From Periplaneta americana (taxonomy: Eukaryota > Arthropoda > Insecta > Blattodea > Blattidae), in the NCBI RefSeq assembly GCF_040183065.1, contig NC_091121.1, positions 62,342,287 through 62,406,286 of the forward strand: a DNA stretch of 64,000 nt, given 5' to 3'. The position numbers were made by a program, and so were the translations under genes. Below the pieces are notes generated by a model. It did no database searches. It was not told the DNA's origin and was given only the letters and a program-made list of their open reading frames with translations. Positions 45,561-56,832 of this stretch are shown here, piece by piece. Within the stretch, counting starts at the first letter, position 1; every line of letters begins with the position of its first letter.

Positions 45561-46740
45561 TTACAGAATCGATTAATAAAATATATAAAAGTTAATTTTA
45601 TTGAAATTAAGATTTGTGATTTTGATTTTATTTAATACATAGACCTATACAGTATATGTTTCAATTATTTTAATTATGAATTATTTTCGGGATAGAAAAA
45701 GGCTACTAAAATATTACTGGTTTATATAACTGAAAAACGAAGAATTATTATTAGACGCTCTAGGTAAGATAGCATGATCCATTTGAAATTGTATGTGACG
45801 TAGTCTAATGGCGAAGTACAAAATGAAATACCTCGGCTCTATATTAAAATTCTGTGACCATAATTAATTAGTAATAAGAATTCTCCATTTCGCCATGTTA
45901 GCGCATAGTATAGACTGAGGATCTGAGTCATACGTTCCCTGCAGGATTGAGGTTTGAAGGGAGGAGGGGGAGCGTCTGATTGTTGTCATCGCGGTCGATA
46001 CGACCGAGACTGCGCGCCAGCTGTCTGTTGCCAAGAAATAAGAAAGAGAAGGAATTTATTTCATACCGTATTATAGGTTGAATCGCCGTTTTTAGAAACT
46101 CTCAAGTATCGTTGAGGATGAGCTCTAAATAAATAAAGAGAAACAAAGCGTGTTCTTTGTTCTTTTCGACGTGGATATCGCTGTGCATGAAGTTAGTACT
46201 AAATATTGCATACAACAGATCTCGTGCAGTGGTGCTTGTGGTGGCAGGAGTCATACTCCATTTCAGAGTCTCCGAATGGAGCTGAAAACGAAATCCTTAA
46301 CAGTAACTAAGTAGAGCACGAGTAACAAACATATGGATTGGTGTAACAAAATATACACTACTGGAAATAAAATATGACCGATGACACCATTGTAAATATT
46401 AATGTCGGTTGAAAGCGTCTTTAAAAGAGATATAGATTCGATTAGCAGTTGAGCTGGTATACAAATGTTTAGTAAGAAGAATACGTTTCGAAGCAAATGG
46501 AAGGTTCATCAGATTCCCATACTTATAAAAATAATACAAAAACAATATCTTTGCTGCATTCCTTATTCATTAATTTAATTTTAACATTCTTTCTACTATT
46601 GCAGACTGCCTAAATGACAAAAAATACTATACAAATTTTAATTTCTTGATCCAATATTTTTAACAGTAACAAAGATTCAGTTTGCTAATACGTACATGAT
46701 ATCATGAAAAAAAATGATGTTAATAGATACCGGTACCACA
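45561..46740. other. Intergenic; CpG-richer patch at 45950-46030
   Basis: The patch CGCGGTCGATACGACCGAGA / CTGCGCGCCAGCTG stands out from AT-rich surroundings. Downstream at 46189 a short frame starts MKLVLNIAYNRSRAVVLVVA and is signal-peptide-like, but it ends after 31 residues without a convincing donor. I do not call a gene. Confidence 0.35.
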
Positions 46741-47600
46741 GTATATCTTTCCCTTGCCTCTTTACCTCGTTCTCCTGTTACTGCACATTGTTCCCAGGTT
46801 CCTCATCTTTTTCCTGTTCCTTGTATCTCGTTCCAGTTCAAAGCTCTAAACTCCGTTTCTGAACTCTGTAGAGTATAGGAGACGTGAATGGAGGGGGCCA
46901 GTCCAATAACCGCTTTGAGGGAAGAATTGTTTGAATAGAGCGAGCGTCTGCAGAGAGGGTATCATTTCTATCTGAATTCAAGATCCCACCGCGCATCTTA
47001 TCCCTTAGCGGCCACGAGCCGATGCAGCCCGCAATACACTCCCGAATTGCTAGGCTCCACCAATTAGTTTGTCTCCGACTCCACCCAAATGCCCTGACTA
47101 ACTTTACAGATTCTAGGAACGGATTATAGTTGCCGTAACCTTGCACCTCGTTACGGTGCTCCTGCATCTCTTTACCATTCTCCACACATTACCGTTCTCT
47201 GCACCTCGCTCGTGCTCTTCTTCACCACGTTATCGTCTCGTCGCTTCGTTCTCGTTCCTGTTCATCTCGTTTCCGGTTGGATTCATCTCGTTCCCGTCTC
47301 CATTTACATCGTTCCTGTTCTTCTTCAGCTCTTTCAGATCCAAAGCCTCTCGTTCCCCTCCTCTGCATCTCGTTTACGTCCCCCTTTACCCCGTTCACGA
47401 ATTTTAAACTAAAAATGATAAAAAAAATATTCCCGGTATTTGATTCATCAACAAGCAGAATAAGTTTAGCATTCAATTGAATTTCAACCAACCTTCTGCA
47501 CTTCGTCCCATTTCTCTTCTTTCTCGTCATTCTTCTAATCTAGCCACAGACTTCCTCCTCCTGTTCCTCGTTCTCCTTCTTCTAGTCCTCGGCTGCTGGA
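46740..47600. repeat. CT-rich degenerate repeats (CTCGTTCCTGTTC motif)
   Basis: Two blocks (about 46750-46850 and 47130-47600) of loose 12-18 bp repeats around (A/C)TCGTTC(C/T)(T/C)GTTC. The overlapping open frames on both strands reflect the composition. Confidence 0.7.
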
Positions 47601-48009
47601 CGTCAGTCCGTTACGTCTTTAAATTCGCTCTATACTTTTCTAACCGCATGGTTTATATTTCTGCATGTTCTTTGACACACTACTGATGTCTATTCTATCT
47701 TACCCAATAAATGTTTCGTTTCTATTCTTAGAGATTTGTGTTTATAAAAGTACAGTATATTTCAGTTATTTCTTACTTGTTACTTTTTCAACACATGATC
47801 TAATATTGGAGTTGTAAGTTATAAGTTCGTTCTCTCTTATCGTAAGTTTCATTTATTCCGTCTGAAAATACTCTACCCTATATACAGCCAAATTATCATA
47901 ATAGCCGAAACATCCCTGCGTCATAGGGTTCAACAACCAGACCCGCTATTGGATACGGCAGTAACTTACGTGTTTGTGACTGACGTTGGATGTAGCAGCG
48001 TGAACTTAC

Positions 48010-49060
48010 GTTTGCAAAAATAACGTGGAAGGCAAAAAGGATCATTTTCGGCATCTTATACTATTTTATTGTCGTAAGGATAAAACTGCCTCACAAACCC
48101 AACGGAAAATTTGTGCTGTTTAAGGAGAAGATGCATTGACGAATCGGGCATGTCAAAAATGGTTTAAGCTACTCGATTTCGAGCTGGAAATTTCTCCCTG
48201 AAAGACAAACGTCGCACTGGGCGGCCTGTGGTTACGGACGTAGAAAGAATATTGAATAATTTCAAGAAAAAATTGTTCTGGGACGGGGTATCAATTCCAG
48301 GGAGCTACTACCTGAAAGCCAGATTTACATAATAAAGGATATTATTTAAAAAAATACACGGATGACAACCGGGAAAATATCACAGGAGCTGAACTTACCT
48401 CATTATAGTGTAGCCAGGCACTTAAACTTGGTTAGGTACGTAAATATTCGCGATATATGGAGTCTGCACGAACTGAGTGAAGAGAATTTGGTTGAGCGCG
48501 TTTCCATCTATGACTCTTTACTAAGATGAAATCAAAATGATCCTTTTATGAAACGTCCGTGACAGGATATGTGGGCTGTGTATGACAGCGTCCGAAATAG
48601 AAAATCGTGGTGCAAGAAAGGGGAGCCATAACCAACAGATCCTGAATCATGCTATGGATTTGGTGGAATTGGAAACAAATTCTGCATTACGAACTTTTTC
48701 CTACTGGTGAGACCAACAATACACAAAAATACTGTTCTAGTTGGATCTCCTGAAGGTAGCCATAGAAGAGAAAAGACCGGAATTTGCAACAATGATGGAG
48801 TCGTCTTTCAGCACAACAATGCCAAACCACATAGTTCTATGGCGACTCGTCAAAAGTTGCAAAATTTCGTCTGGGATGTGTTACCCTACCCGTTCGGTTC
48901 TCCAAACAGTGCCCTTCCGATTTTTATCTATTTAGTCCTCTGCAGAATTTACTTAATTGCAAATGCCTTGAAGGAGTGCAAACTCAAAATGGAACAGTTT
49001 ATCAACCAGAAAACCGCCAGGTTTTGTAAAAATGAAATTTATAAGCCTTCAGAGAAATGA
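48010..49060 (+). pseudogene. mariner transposase pseudogene
   Basis: The plus strand keeps the mariner order in broken frames: FYYRKDKTASQTQRKICAV, ALTNRACQKWFK, FSLKDKRRTGRPVVTDVERI, SLHELSEENLVERVSICDSL, then in the frame open from 48707 TVLVGSPEGSHRREK, VVFQHNNAKPHSSMATRQKL, QNFVWDVLPYPFGSPNSALP and a terminal FCKNEIYKPSEK-stop. The second catalytic Asp of QHDNA.PH is Asn here. Multiple frameshifts and a diverged middle part are present; no inverted ends were found. It lies just left of the piggyBac element. Confidence 0.85.
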
Positions 49061-49228
49061 ATATATATTGTTGATAGTACTAGAGTTCATACTGTACAAA
49101 ATGAAGTTTGTTAAGTGATCTTGTGTTTAACCCTAGCACTACTAAGCTACTACGTGGATGGCTAAGGGGGAAAAAAATTGCCCGCGCTTTGTTTTGATTT
49201 TTTAATAGACTAAGAATTACTTTACTAT

Positions 49229-49555
49229 GTTACTACACGATTTTCTATGTCAGGAACATTAAAAAAAGACACACATATAAGTATTTATGAAAATAGTCTT
49301 ATAAAAACGTATATTTCTCACATAGGCTAATGCTTTGGATATTTAAACTTCAGACTTTTCTGTACTAAGTAATGAACAAAACATTATTTTAATATTTAGC
49401 CTACTACACAATTGTCTATATCAGGAACATTCTAAAAGACACATACAGTATATGAGTTTTTGAAAATAGTCTTATAAAATCGTATATTTCACATATAGGC
49501 TAATGCTTTGACTTTTTAAACTTCAGGCTTTTCTGTACTAAGTAATCAACAAAAC
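49229..49555. repeat. Two ~150-bp direct repeats in the piggyBac 3' region
   Basis: About 49229-49382 and 49402-49555 are roughly 85% identical by eye, sharing GAAAATAGTCTTATAAAA, ATAGGCTAATGCTTTG and TTTTCTGTACTAAGTAAT. They lie between the transposase stop codon and the left end. Confidence 0.85.
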
Positions 49556-49625
49556 TATTGTAGACCACAAATAACAAAACTAAAAATCAAAGTCACAAAT
49601 TGCTCAATTGTCAATAGCTTTTTTT

Positions 49626-51395
49626 TCACTCACTTTCACTTTCATTTTCACAATTGGTGCATATGATTGTTTTTGCAGAATGAGTGGAACAAACATATTT
49701 ACAGCACCTGCAGCAAACTATAGACACTTTTGTCATTTTGTCTTTTTCCCTTTTAGAGCTTTTTGTCTTCAAGCAGAGATGACATCTTCCCCGTGAATAC
49801 GATGCACCAGAAGGAACAACTACACTAGTACTGGGAAGCGTTTTCCCTAGAACACTTTCTATTGCAGAGATGATAGGCTTTTGCAAACCTATAATATTCT
49901 TGGCTCTCTCTTCCACAACTGGCCTAACTAGTTGTTGGCCCAACTCTAGCATATAGAGCCTTCTTACATTATGCTTCTTCTTATTCCAGTCGGGGTTGTT
50001 TTTCATGAAATTTGTTCCACCATTGAGACATGCAATATCTATCAAAGTGAAAAATATAGATAGTGGCCACCTTCTAGTCCCCCGCTTCACAGAGTGATGT
50101 CGCGTCATTTGATCAATGCTGTCTATACCTCCTTTCGTTTCATTATAGTAGAGATTAACATCTGTTTTCTTTTTCTCTGTCGACTCATCCACTTTTCTAT
50201 CATTATGTTGTGTGGATAGAAGTAGGAGATTCTTAGTGGGCTTGAGTCTGGTGATGTATGAAACCAAGGTAACTGGTGCCTTGCCTGTTTTCGGGTCTGT
50301 GAATAAGAATCTAGAGGAATATAGCTCTCGACCCTGCGTCTTCTTTAGCTCTTCCGGTATGTGCTTTCTGTTACTCTTCAATGTCTCCACCAAAGTCAGC
50401 TTGTCATCATTGTAAAGTTCCTCCGCTAGCTCGATGGATGTATAATAACGATCCGTTGTTACATTTCTTCCGGTTCCTTCCAGCGGCTTCACTAGGCGTC
50501 TAACAACTGCCTTTGCACTCCGTTCCTCGGCGGGTCGCTCGTCCTTTCCTGCATAGACCTCCATTTTCAGAATGTAACGGGTGTGTGCATCCGATAACAT
50601 CCTAATCAATATGCCGTATTTGCCTGGCTTGTCTTTCGTAAAGACTTTAAATGGACATCTTCCTCGAAAGAGCGAGAGCATTTCGTAGATTGTTAGATGT
50701 GCACTAGGTATGTAGTATTTTACAAACAATTCGTCAATTTTATAGAAAACTTCACGAATGGGGCAAAACTTATCTTGCTTTCGTCTTTCAGTTCTTGTTT
50801 GCTTATCATCAAATCTAATCAAGGACAGAAGTTCTCCAAATCGAATACGACTCATTGTAGCTATGTAGATGTTCTTGCCCAGTACTTTTCCCCATAAATC
50901 ATCAATTGGCAGTTCACTGTCATTATTTGCACCCATGAGTATCAAAATACCAATGAAAGCATATAATTCTTCTGTGTTTGTAAGTTTTAGATTCCTAATA
51001 CTAGCTTCTTCGTTAGTATGATGCACAATAATGTTCACTATTTCAGGAGTTATAAACTTTTTGAAAGATTCTGACGCATTAGAGATCAAACCTTCATTTG
51101 TCAAACCTTCATGGAAACTCACTATATTCTGTACTGACCTGTGGACTTGCCTTGGAGGTGCAGTAGTATATTCCTTACCACTTCTTGATATAACAGCGAT
51201 GTTAGAAGTAGAAGCGTGCTGCTGATCGGGGGATGAACTTCGCGAACTTGAGTCACTTTCAATTTCTCTGTGATATTCAGTGTCACTGTCGTATGTCACA
51301 ACATTATCATCTTCTTCTGGATCACTTGCATCATCTATATTATCTTCATTTACCATAGCTGTCACCTCTTTTTCTGTGAGAAAACTCCGAGACAT
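49626..51395 (-). CDS. piggyBac transposase, catalytic Asp1 replaced by Tyr
   Basis: The 589-residue frame is chosen from the Met of MSRSFLTEKEV; a longer open frame to 51542 adds a hydrophobic non-family leader. An acidic Ser-rich N terminus (residues 15-60) is followed by the DDE_Tnp_1_7 domain, about residues 90-480. The blocks FRGRCPFKVF, KPGKYGI, TTDRYYTSIELAEEL (Asp 315), TKGGIDSIDQM (Asp 425) and RRWPLS (Trp 443) correspond to D346, D447 and W465 of moth piggyBac. The first aspartate, expected in TIDE, is Tyr 237 (TIYEM; codon 50685-50687, GAC/GAT to TAC). The C terminus (538-582) is a Cys/His cross-brace zinc finger. No stops or frameshifts occur. This protein should still bind ends but not cut. 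Confidence 0.95.
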   Translation of the reverse strand: MSRSFLTEKEVTAMVNEDNIDDASDPEEDDNVVTYDSDTEYHREIESDSSSRSSSPDQQHASTSNIAVISRSGKEYTTAPPRQVHRSVQNIVSFHEGLTNEGLISNASESFKKFITPEIVNIIVHHTNEEASIRNLKLTNTEELYAFIGILILMGANNDSELPIDDLWGKVLGKNIYIATMSRIRFGELLSLIRFDDKQTRTERRKQDKFCPIREVFYKIDELFVKYYIPSAHLTIYEMLSLFRGRCPFKVFTKDKPGKYGILIRMLSDAHTRYILKMEVYAGKDERPAEERSAKAVVRRLVKPLEGTGRNVTTDRYYTSIELAEELYNDDKLTLVETLKSNRKHIPEELKKTQGRELYSSRFLFTDPKTGKAPVTLVSYITRLKPTKNLLLLSTQHNDRKVDESTEKKKTDVNLYYNETKGGIDSIDQMTRHHSVKRGTRRWPLSIFFTLIDIACLNGGTNFMKNNPDWNKKKHNVRRLYMLELGQQLVRPVVEERAKNIIGLQKPIISAIESVLGKTLPSTSVVVPSGASYSRGRCHLCLKTKSSKREKDKMTKVSIVCCRCCKYVCSTHSAKTIICTNCENESESE

Positions 51396-52029
51396 TTTGA
51401 CACTGATTATTACGAGACATTTCACACAACTAATTTCCAACTGTTCCAGTTTGAATAACAAGACAGTTATTACTTTAAAAGCAACAATGACAACATAATT
51501 TGAATTAAATTTGTATATCCAGTGGTACCAACAATCAAACAATGTATATTAATCTGATTATTGATCAATATTTTCAGACAGAAAAATTGTCACACCCATG
51601 TCTAAGGGGGGACAAAAATTACCCGCACTATAAATGAAGATGGTAGGCAGATTTAAATAAATCATAAAAATTATAAGTCCATGTCATTATATACTTGAGA
51701 TATTAATCTACAACTACCTACAATCTTGTTTCTTCAGGTCAACAATTACATATTCTACACAAATAAAACAAATAGTGCGGGAAATTTTGCCCCCCCCCCT
51801 TATCAGTGCTAGGGTTAATGTTTTGTAAAGAAATTAAAATTATCGTACCTTAGATTGTTCGGAAACTTCTCTGTCATAGCTGTGCTGAGGTCTACAGTGT
51901 TCTCAGGCATTGTTAGTGGCTGAACAGTAATGAAGAAGCGCACGAATTTATAATAAGACAACCCCAGTACCGGTACTTACGATCTTATAAACGATCTGAG
52001 AAATATTTCACTGTCGTAACAGCCTTTTA

Positions 52030-52740
52030 TATTGATGATCCATGGGATGAAGATAAATGCAATCAAGATGAAGACCATGATTATTAGAAGGTAAATAAAG
52101 AAGGTAAACGTGCAAATTCAAAATGAGGCAGTGGAACAAATGGACAGCTTCAAATACTTGGGGTGTACTATAACCAGTAACATGAACTGCTGTCAGGAAG
52201 TCAAAAAAAGGATAGCAATGACAAAGGAAGCTTTTAATAGAAAAAGGAGCATCTTCTTCGGACCTCTGGAAAAAGAACTAAGGAAGAGACAAGTGAAGTG
52301 TTTTTGTGTGGAGTGTGGCATTATATGGGGGGGGGGGCAGAAACATGAACATTACGACGAAGTGAAGAGAAACGACTACAAGTATTTGAAATGTGGATAT
52401 TAAGAAAAATGAAGTCTATGATATCAATGGACAGACAGAATAACAATGAAGTTGTGCTAGAAAGAGTGGGTGAAGAAAAAATAGTGCTGAAACTGATATG
52501 GAAGAGAAAAAGGAATTGGTTGGATCACTGGCTGAGAAGAAATGCTTACTGAAGGATGTACTGGAAGGAATGGTGAATGGGAGAAGGGTTTGGGACAGAA
52601 GATTATACATCAGATGATAGACAGCATTAAGATACGTGGATTGTATGCAGAGACTAAAAGAAAGCTGGAAAGAGGTAAGGCTGGAGAATGTTGGGTTTGC
52701 AGTGAAAGACCTGCCCTTTGGGCAGTAAAACATGAATGAA
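52030..52740 (+). pseudogene. LINE 3' fragment (family 3)
   Basis: Broken frames read AVEQMDSFKYLGCTITSN, EVKKRIAMTKEAFNRKRSIF, then ILRKMKSMISMDRQNNNEVV, LERVGEEKIVLKLIWKRKRN, WLDHWLRRN and at the end ENVGFAVKDLPFGQ. This is the region after RT up to the 3' end, followed by (TGAA)n. A G10 tract near 52328 interrupts it. Stops in all frames show a dead copy. Confidence 0.8.
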
Positions 52741-52841
52741 TGAATTAATGAATACCTCTACCACACAGACGCCCATTTTTGGAGCATTTGAGTTTGAGAG
52801 TTGTACCATAGTGGACAAACAGCTCAGACTGAAGTAGGAGC

Positions 52842-52842
<1 letters not shown>

Positions 52843-52891
<49 letters not shown>
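52843..52891. repeat. (AAT)n microsatellite
   Basis: About 16 AAT units, interrupting nothing recognisable. Confidence 0.92.
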
Positions 52892-52892
<1 letters not shown>

Positions 52893-53299
52893 GCGACATA
52901 AGGTAAATAATTAGAATAATTTTGCATGTAACTAGTGTTTTGGAATAAAATACAACAAAAACTTTTATAAAGAAAACTTATATTTCTTATACATTACATC
53001 AGGATGACTTGGCTTGTAAAAATTAAATACTAAATAAGAGCAACATTTTTCCATATGTCAGTAGAATAATACATGTTATACATACAGATATAACACCAAC
53101 CTTTACTAACATTTTTAGTAAAATGATACTGGAACTCCCTTGTATGTAGGCTATAATAGTTACATCGACAATACATGCAATACATTTAGATATGCACACT
53201 ACAAAGAAATCCACCAATACAGGCTTGTTTTGAAATACTATACATTATTGTACATCTGTTCTGAAAGTAAATAAGAAAGCAAGGCCAATCAAGTCCTCC

Positions 53300-53397
53300 A
53301 CTGTGGAGTAACAGTCACCATGTCTGGCCATGAAACCAGTGGGGCCCGAGTTCAAATCCTGGTTGGGACAAGTTACCTGATTGGGGTTTTACAACAT
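53300..53397 (+). mobile_element. SINE of family A, 3'-truncated
   Basis: Head and box B region of family A (CTGTGGAGTAACAGTCACCA, CCCGAGTTCAAATCCTGG, GACAAGTTACCTGATTGGGG), ending after the GGGGTTTT block. It is more diverged than the copy at 28008. Confidence 0.82.
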
Positions 53398-53902
53398 TGG
53401 CAGAGTACTAACAAACTCTAATTTTGGTTTTATTGGCAAAGCTCTTGAAAAATAAATTTACCTCATATTTTCAGTTGAAAAAATATCTTAAAAATTATAC
53501 AGTATTTGAATTTTAATAATATGACCATGCAAAAAAAAATAGTACGCAATACACATGTGTTAAGTGTCTAACAGAACCTCGGAAATACAAGACTCTACTT
53601 CACCTCGTCTTTTCTAACTTTTCCTGGATTCTATTGTAACTCTTGTATACACGTAACTTTAATCTTAACTCTGCCAGCTAAAATAAATTATTATTATAAT
53701 GCACTTAATATCCTTGTATCGCAATAGATTATTTCTCATTTATAACAGTGCTGCTTTTTCTGTTCAGATCTGTACTCTTAGGTTAACGTGTTATTGTTGG
53801 TTGGAGAGAGAATATTACATACATTTCAAAATTGCAATATCTAGATCTTAAGTAATGTACTGTATCCTAACATAATATAAAAATGGTATCATTTGATTAC
53901 AG

Positions 53903-53948
53903 GACACCTATGTGAAGATGGAGGCTCTGAGACAAACGAACCAACATG
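53903..53948 (+). CDS. Membrane protein with PPxY motifs, internal exon
   Basis: The exon runs from a TTGATTACAG acceptor to a donor CATG|GTGAGA. It reads DTYVKMEALRQTNQH plus one base, and joins in frame (G|GG AAA ATG) to the exon at 55406, giving ...NQHGKMGSSS. The frame is open from the first base, so translation may start at the Met here (53918) or further upstream outside the recognised exons. The phase match and good splice sites are the evidence; without transcript data the upstream part of the gene cannot be fixed. The intron after it contains a 634-bp MITE. Confidence 0.6.
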
Positions 53949-54159
53949 GTGAGATGAAATGAATGTTGAGTTATATTTGTTGTATCTTCACTTCTTCCTA
54001 ATCTCATAACTTTCTCATTTCATTTTTCTATCTATATTCATTTATTTGTACAATTATTTTTAGCTCTTCATTATTAATTTTCCAGACACATAATTTCAAC
54101 TTTATCATTCATAAATTCTAAATATCCAATGTTTGAAAGGGTGTAAGAGAAATGTAAAG

Positions 54160-54184
54160 AAGAAGAAGAAGAAGAAGAAGAAAA
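54160..54184. repeat. (AAG)n microsatellite
   Basis: Eight AAG units; a further (AAAT)n run lies at 54333-54365. Both are in the intron of the PPxY protein gene. Confidence 0.9.
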
Positions 54185-54334
54185 GAAACGGCTCTAAAAT
54201 ACACTTATTTTTACACTTAAATATACGTCCATTTTCTTCCTTTCTTTGTACATTGCATACACTATTCACTAATTGAGAGTCCTCTGAATATTTATATTCA
54301 GAATCTTTTCATAGTACTTAGTATAAACTATTGA

Positions 54335-54366
<32 letters not shown>

Positions 54367-54726
54367 ATATAATTTATAGGCAAGCGCAGATAATTCAAAA
54401 TTACATTATTCTCCTTCTCAATTTGTACTAAAGATAAAAATAAATTGAATCTTCATTATATTTAAAAGAATGTAATTAGTTTTAATAAAATCTCACATAA
54501 TTACACATTTACCAGCAACATCACAGGATTTTTTATTGAAATGAATCAGTTATATAACCTTAGAAAATACTTTAACGAGAAATTTTCCAGTACATAATAT
54601 TTTCATTCTTAAAATATTACTTTTCTCATTCAAAGCATCATTATGAAATCTAGCCACAGATCAATCAATAATGTTTTTGACAGTTTGAAAACCACCACTA
54701 TATGTCTTTATTATCTACCATTTACA

Positions 54727-55360
54727 TGGGGTTGCCAACTTTTTTTTGAAGAAAATATGGGAGATTAAGGAATCGATAAAATTTCACATATAAAATTGAA
54801 AAATTATTCCTTTCAGTTACTAAAAAACTTTATTCTACATTTCGCCAGCTTGGCTTAAATTAAGAGTATTTTGAGACAGATTTTGTCTCGCATAATAATT
54901 GAAGTTAGATTGCAGTCTGCAGCTCTGATTTGATTAGATGTGTCATGCTCCTGTTTCGAACATCTGTCCAATTACTGTTTATGAGCTAAAACGTCCTCTT
55001 TGTAAAAGCTTATGGCACAGTATGCTCAGAACAAAACTAGCCAGTTTTTATAAATTTCTAATATTAATACTGTTTGATTTTAAATGGGTGAGTAGGCCTA
55101 TTAAAACCCATTTCTGGCAAGCATTACTTTCTAAGAAGACTGCATATTTCAATGCATCTCTTGAACAAACAAAATTCATCATATAAACAATCATCATTCA
55201 CGGCAAAATCAAATGTTTAGAATAATGATTTTTACATTATGCTAAAATAAGAGAGAAAAAAAATGCCCGAAGAGAAGAAAAATACGGGAGCCAGGAGACT
55301 GTTAAAAATAACGGGCAAATACTGGAGATTCCAGGAAATACGGGAGGGTTGGCAACCCTA
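54727..55360. mobile_element. hAT-type MITE, 634 bp, in intron next to splice acceptor
   Basis: The ends are TGGGGTTGCCAAC and the complement of TAGGGTTGCCAAC. CATTTACA is duplicated exactly on both sides (54719-54726, 55361-55368), an 8-bp hAT target duplication. Inner sequence near both ends is rich in 'atacggga' motifs. The right end is 45 bp from the first base of the coding exon at 55406, leaving only a short polypyrimidine/branch-point region of original intron. Confidence 0.92.
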
Positions 55361-55405
55361 CATTTACAGCAACTTCACTTTATAACAATTATTTATTTGC
55401 TTTAG

Positions 55406-56076
55406 GGAAAATGGGATCTTCGTCTGGAGGGAACAATGTTGTGCACACACAGCAAGGGCAGGGATTGGCAGCGCTCTTAGTTATGATAGCTGTGCTGTGC
55501 TTCATTGTCGCTTATTGCTGTTGGGGAGCACCTTGCTGTCGTTCTTTCTGTCGACGTCGCTGCTGCTCTTGTTGTCACATGAACAGAACAAACAGTCGGG
55601 GAGACATTGAAGCCTCACCATCCGACATTGGATTAAGTGTGGACCAGGGCATGGTAGCCACACCGACAATAATCCTTCTGCCTTATGGGCGGATGCTGGT
55701 GGTTGATGGTTCTGTGTTTGCCCAACTGCAGGCAGATACAAGTGGACTTGATCTTATTGAACTAGGAGAAAATGTGGTAAGGGCACAACAACGACCTACA
55801 CCCACTATCACATTAAACAGCCTTGCAGACAGCACTCCCAGCATCCTGGAAGTGGACTCTGAAACCAACAGCAAAGATGGCTGTCTCTCTCCTACATTAG
55901 GGGGGCTGCCACCTCCAACATATGAATCCATTTTTGGATCTCAAAATATGGGCGATCTACCACCATCATATGATGAGATCTTGCAGCAACTGCAGGTGCA
56001 GGGAGCTGAAGAGGAAACAACAGAAACTGTGCCTGAAGAGTATCAGCCAGGAGAAATCAGGGAGAGCAGAGTGTGA
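55406..56076 (+). CDS. Single-pass membrane protein with Cys-rich segment and two PPxY motifs
   Basis: A terminal exon starting after TTTGCTTTAG; the frame from the internal Met at 55411 gives 221 residues. A hydrophobic helix at 18-37 (AALLVMIAVLCFIVAY) is followed by a Cys-rich basic juxtamembrane stretch (36-55, CCRSFCRRRCCSCC), probably palmitoylated. A 160-residue cytosolic tail carries PPTY (168-171) and PPSY (184-187), each followed by an acidic residue (YES, YDE). PPxY motifs bind WW domains of Nedd4-family ubiquitin ligases, so an adaptor role in ligase recruitment or endosomal sorting is likely. The tail ends in acidic Glu-rich sequence. I do not recognise the gene; WBP1/VOPP1-like layout is similar in kind only. 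The ectodomain, if any, is upstream. Confidence 0.8.
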
Positions 56077-56315
56077 TGATTCGGTGAGTGTGGAAATGAC
56101 AACATGTAAACAGAGGGTGGTGATGGGTTTTACCAAGTGAAGTGAACTAAAGTTGGTGATACAAAAGAAGTATCACAAAAATAAGGTGAGACAATATGGC
56201 TGAAATCAATGATCAAAATACGAAGCAACAAATGATCAGCATGTGATGCAGCCTCTAAATTAAGTGACCATTGATATGAAATATCAGGGATAATAATGAC
56301 GCTATAGAGAGACTG

Positions 56316-56346
<31 letters not shown>

Positions 56347-56480
56347 CTATGTGCGTGTATGCAAAAGGAAGGAATATTCAGAATATATCAAAAGGTAGTA
56401 GGGTAAGTGAACAGAATGCATTTGATATACTAAATGAATAAATTTTTGTTATTTAAATAAAATGTGCTCATATTGAATCC
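56077..56480 (+). other. Likely 3' untranslated region with AATAAA signals
   Basis: After the stop codon, a (GT)n run lies at 56319-56346, then AATAAA occurs at 56437-56442 and 56456-56461, the first candidate polyadenylation signals of the PPxY gene. A distal AATAAA at 59739 would give a 3.7-kb alternative. Confidence 0.45.
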
Positions 56481-56748
56481 AATAATTTTAATTATATGGC
56501 AAATACATGACTAATTAACTCATTATTTCATTAGTTGTTTGTAAAATTGGTATTTTTTTTGACAAGTTATATACACAGAACTTAGTGTAAACATTAAAAT
56601 TTTCTTGAACTATGTAAACTGAGGGAATGGACATTACGTCAAACCACCTCATTTGAATAAATTTGTAGCTTTCACAATACTTACTGTATAAATTCCATAC
56701 CATGCATTATAGCTAACATGGTTTAAAACTTTGTGGTTATAATGATAA

Positions 56749-56763
56749 ATATGGCCAATTATA

Positions 56764-56799
<36 letters not shown>

Positions 56800-56832
56800 T
56801 TATAATTAAATGATATATATGGCCAATTATAA

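Larger units (their letters stand above)
49131..51814 (-). mobile_element. piggyBac element, complete with TIRs and TTAA TSD
   Basis: The element starts CCCTAGCACT and ends AGTGCTAGGG, a 10-bp perfect inverted pair, and is flanked by TTAA on both sides (49127-49130, 51815-51818), the piggyBac signature. Subterminal repeats CTAAGGGGG...CCCGC(A/G)CT occur at 49162-49187 and 51602-51631 in one orientation and inverted at 51773-51803. The one gene, on the minus strand, fills the interior. Length is 2684 bp, normal for the superfamily. Clean ends and an intact frame suggest a young insertion. Confidence 0.97.

Noticed and set aside
46189-46284. Signal-peptide-like short frame (MKLVLNIAYNRSRAVVLVV..)
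   Set aside because: It ends after 31 residues, and no convincing donor was found to connect it to a later exon.
47141-47530. Several overlapping frames on both strands near 47.2-47.5 kb
   Set aside because: They result from a CT-rich degenerate repeat; similar frames appear at 16319-16661 for the same reason.
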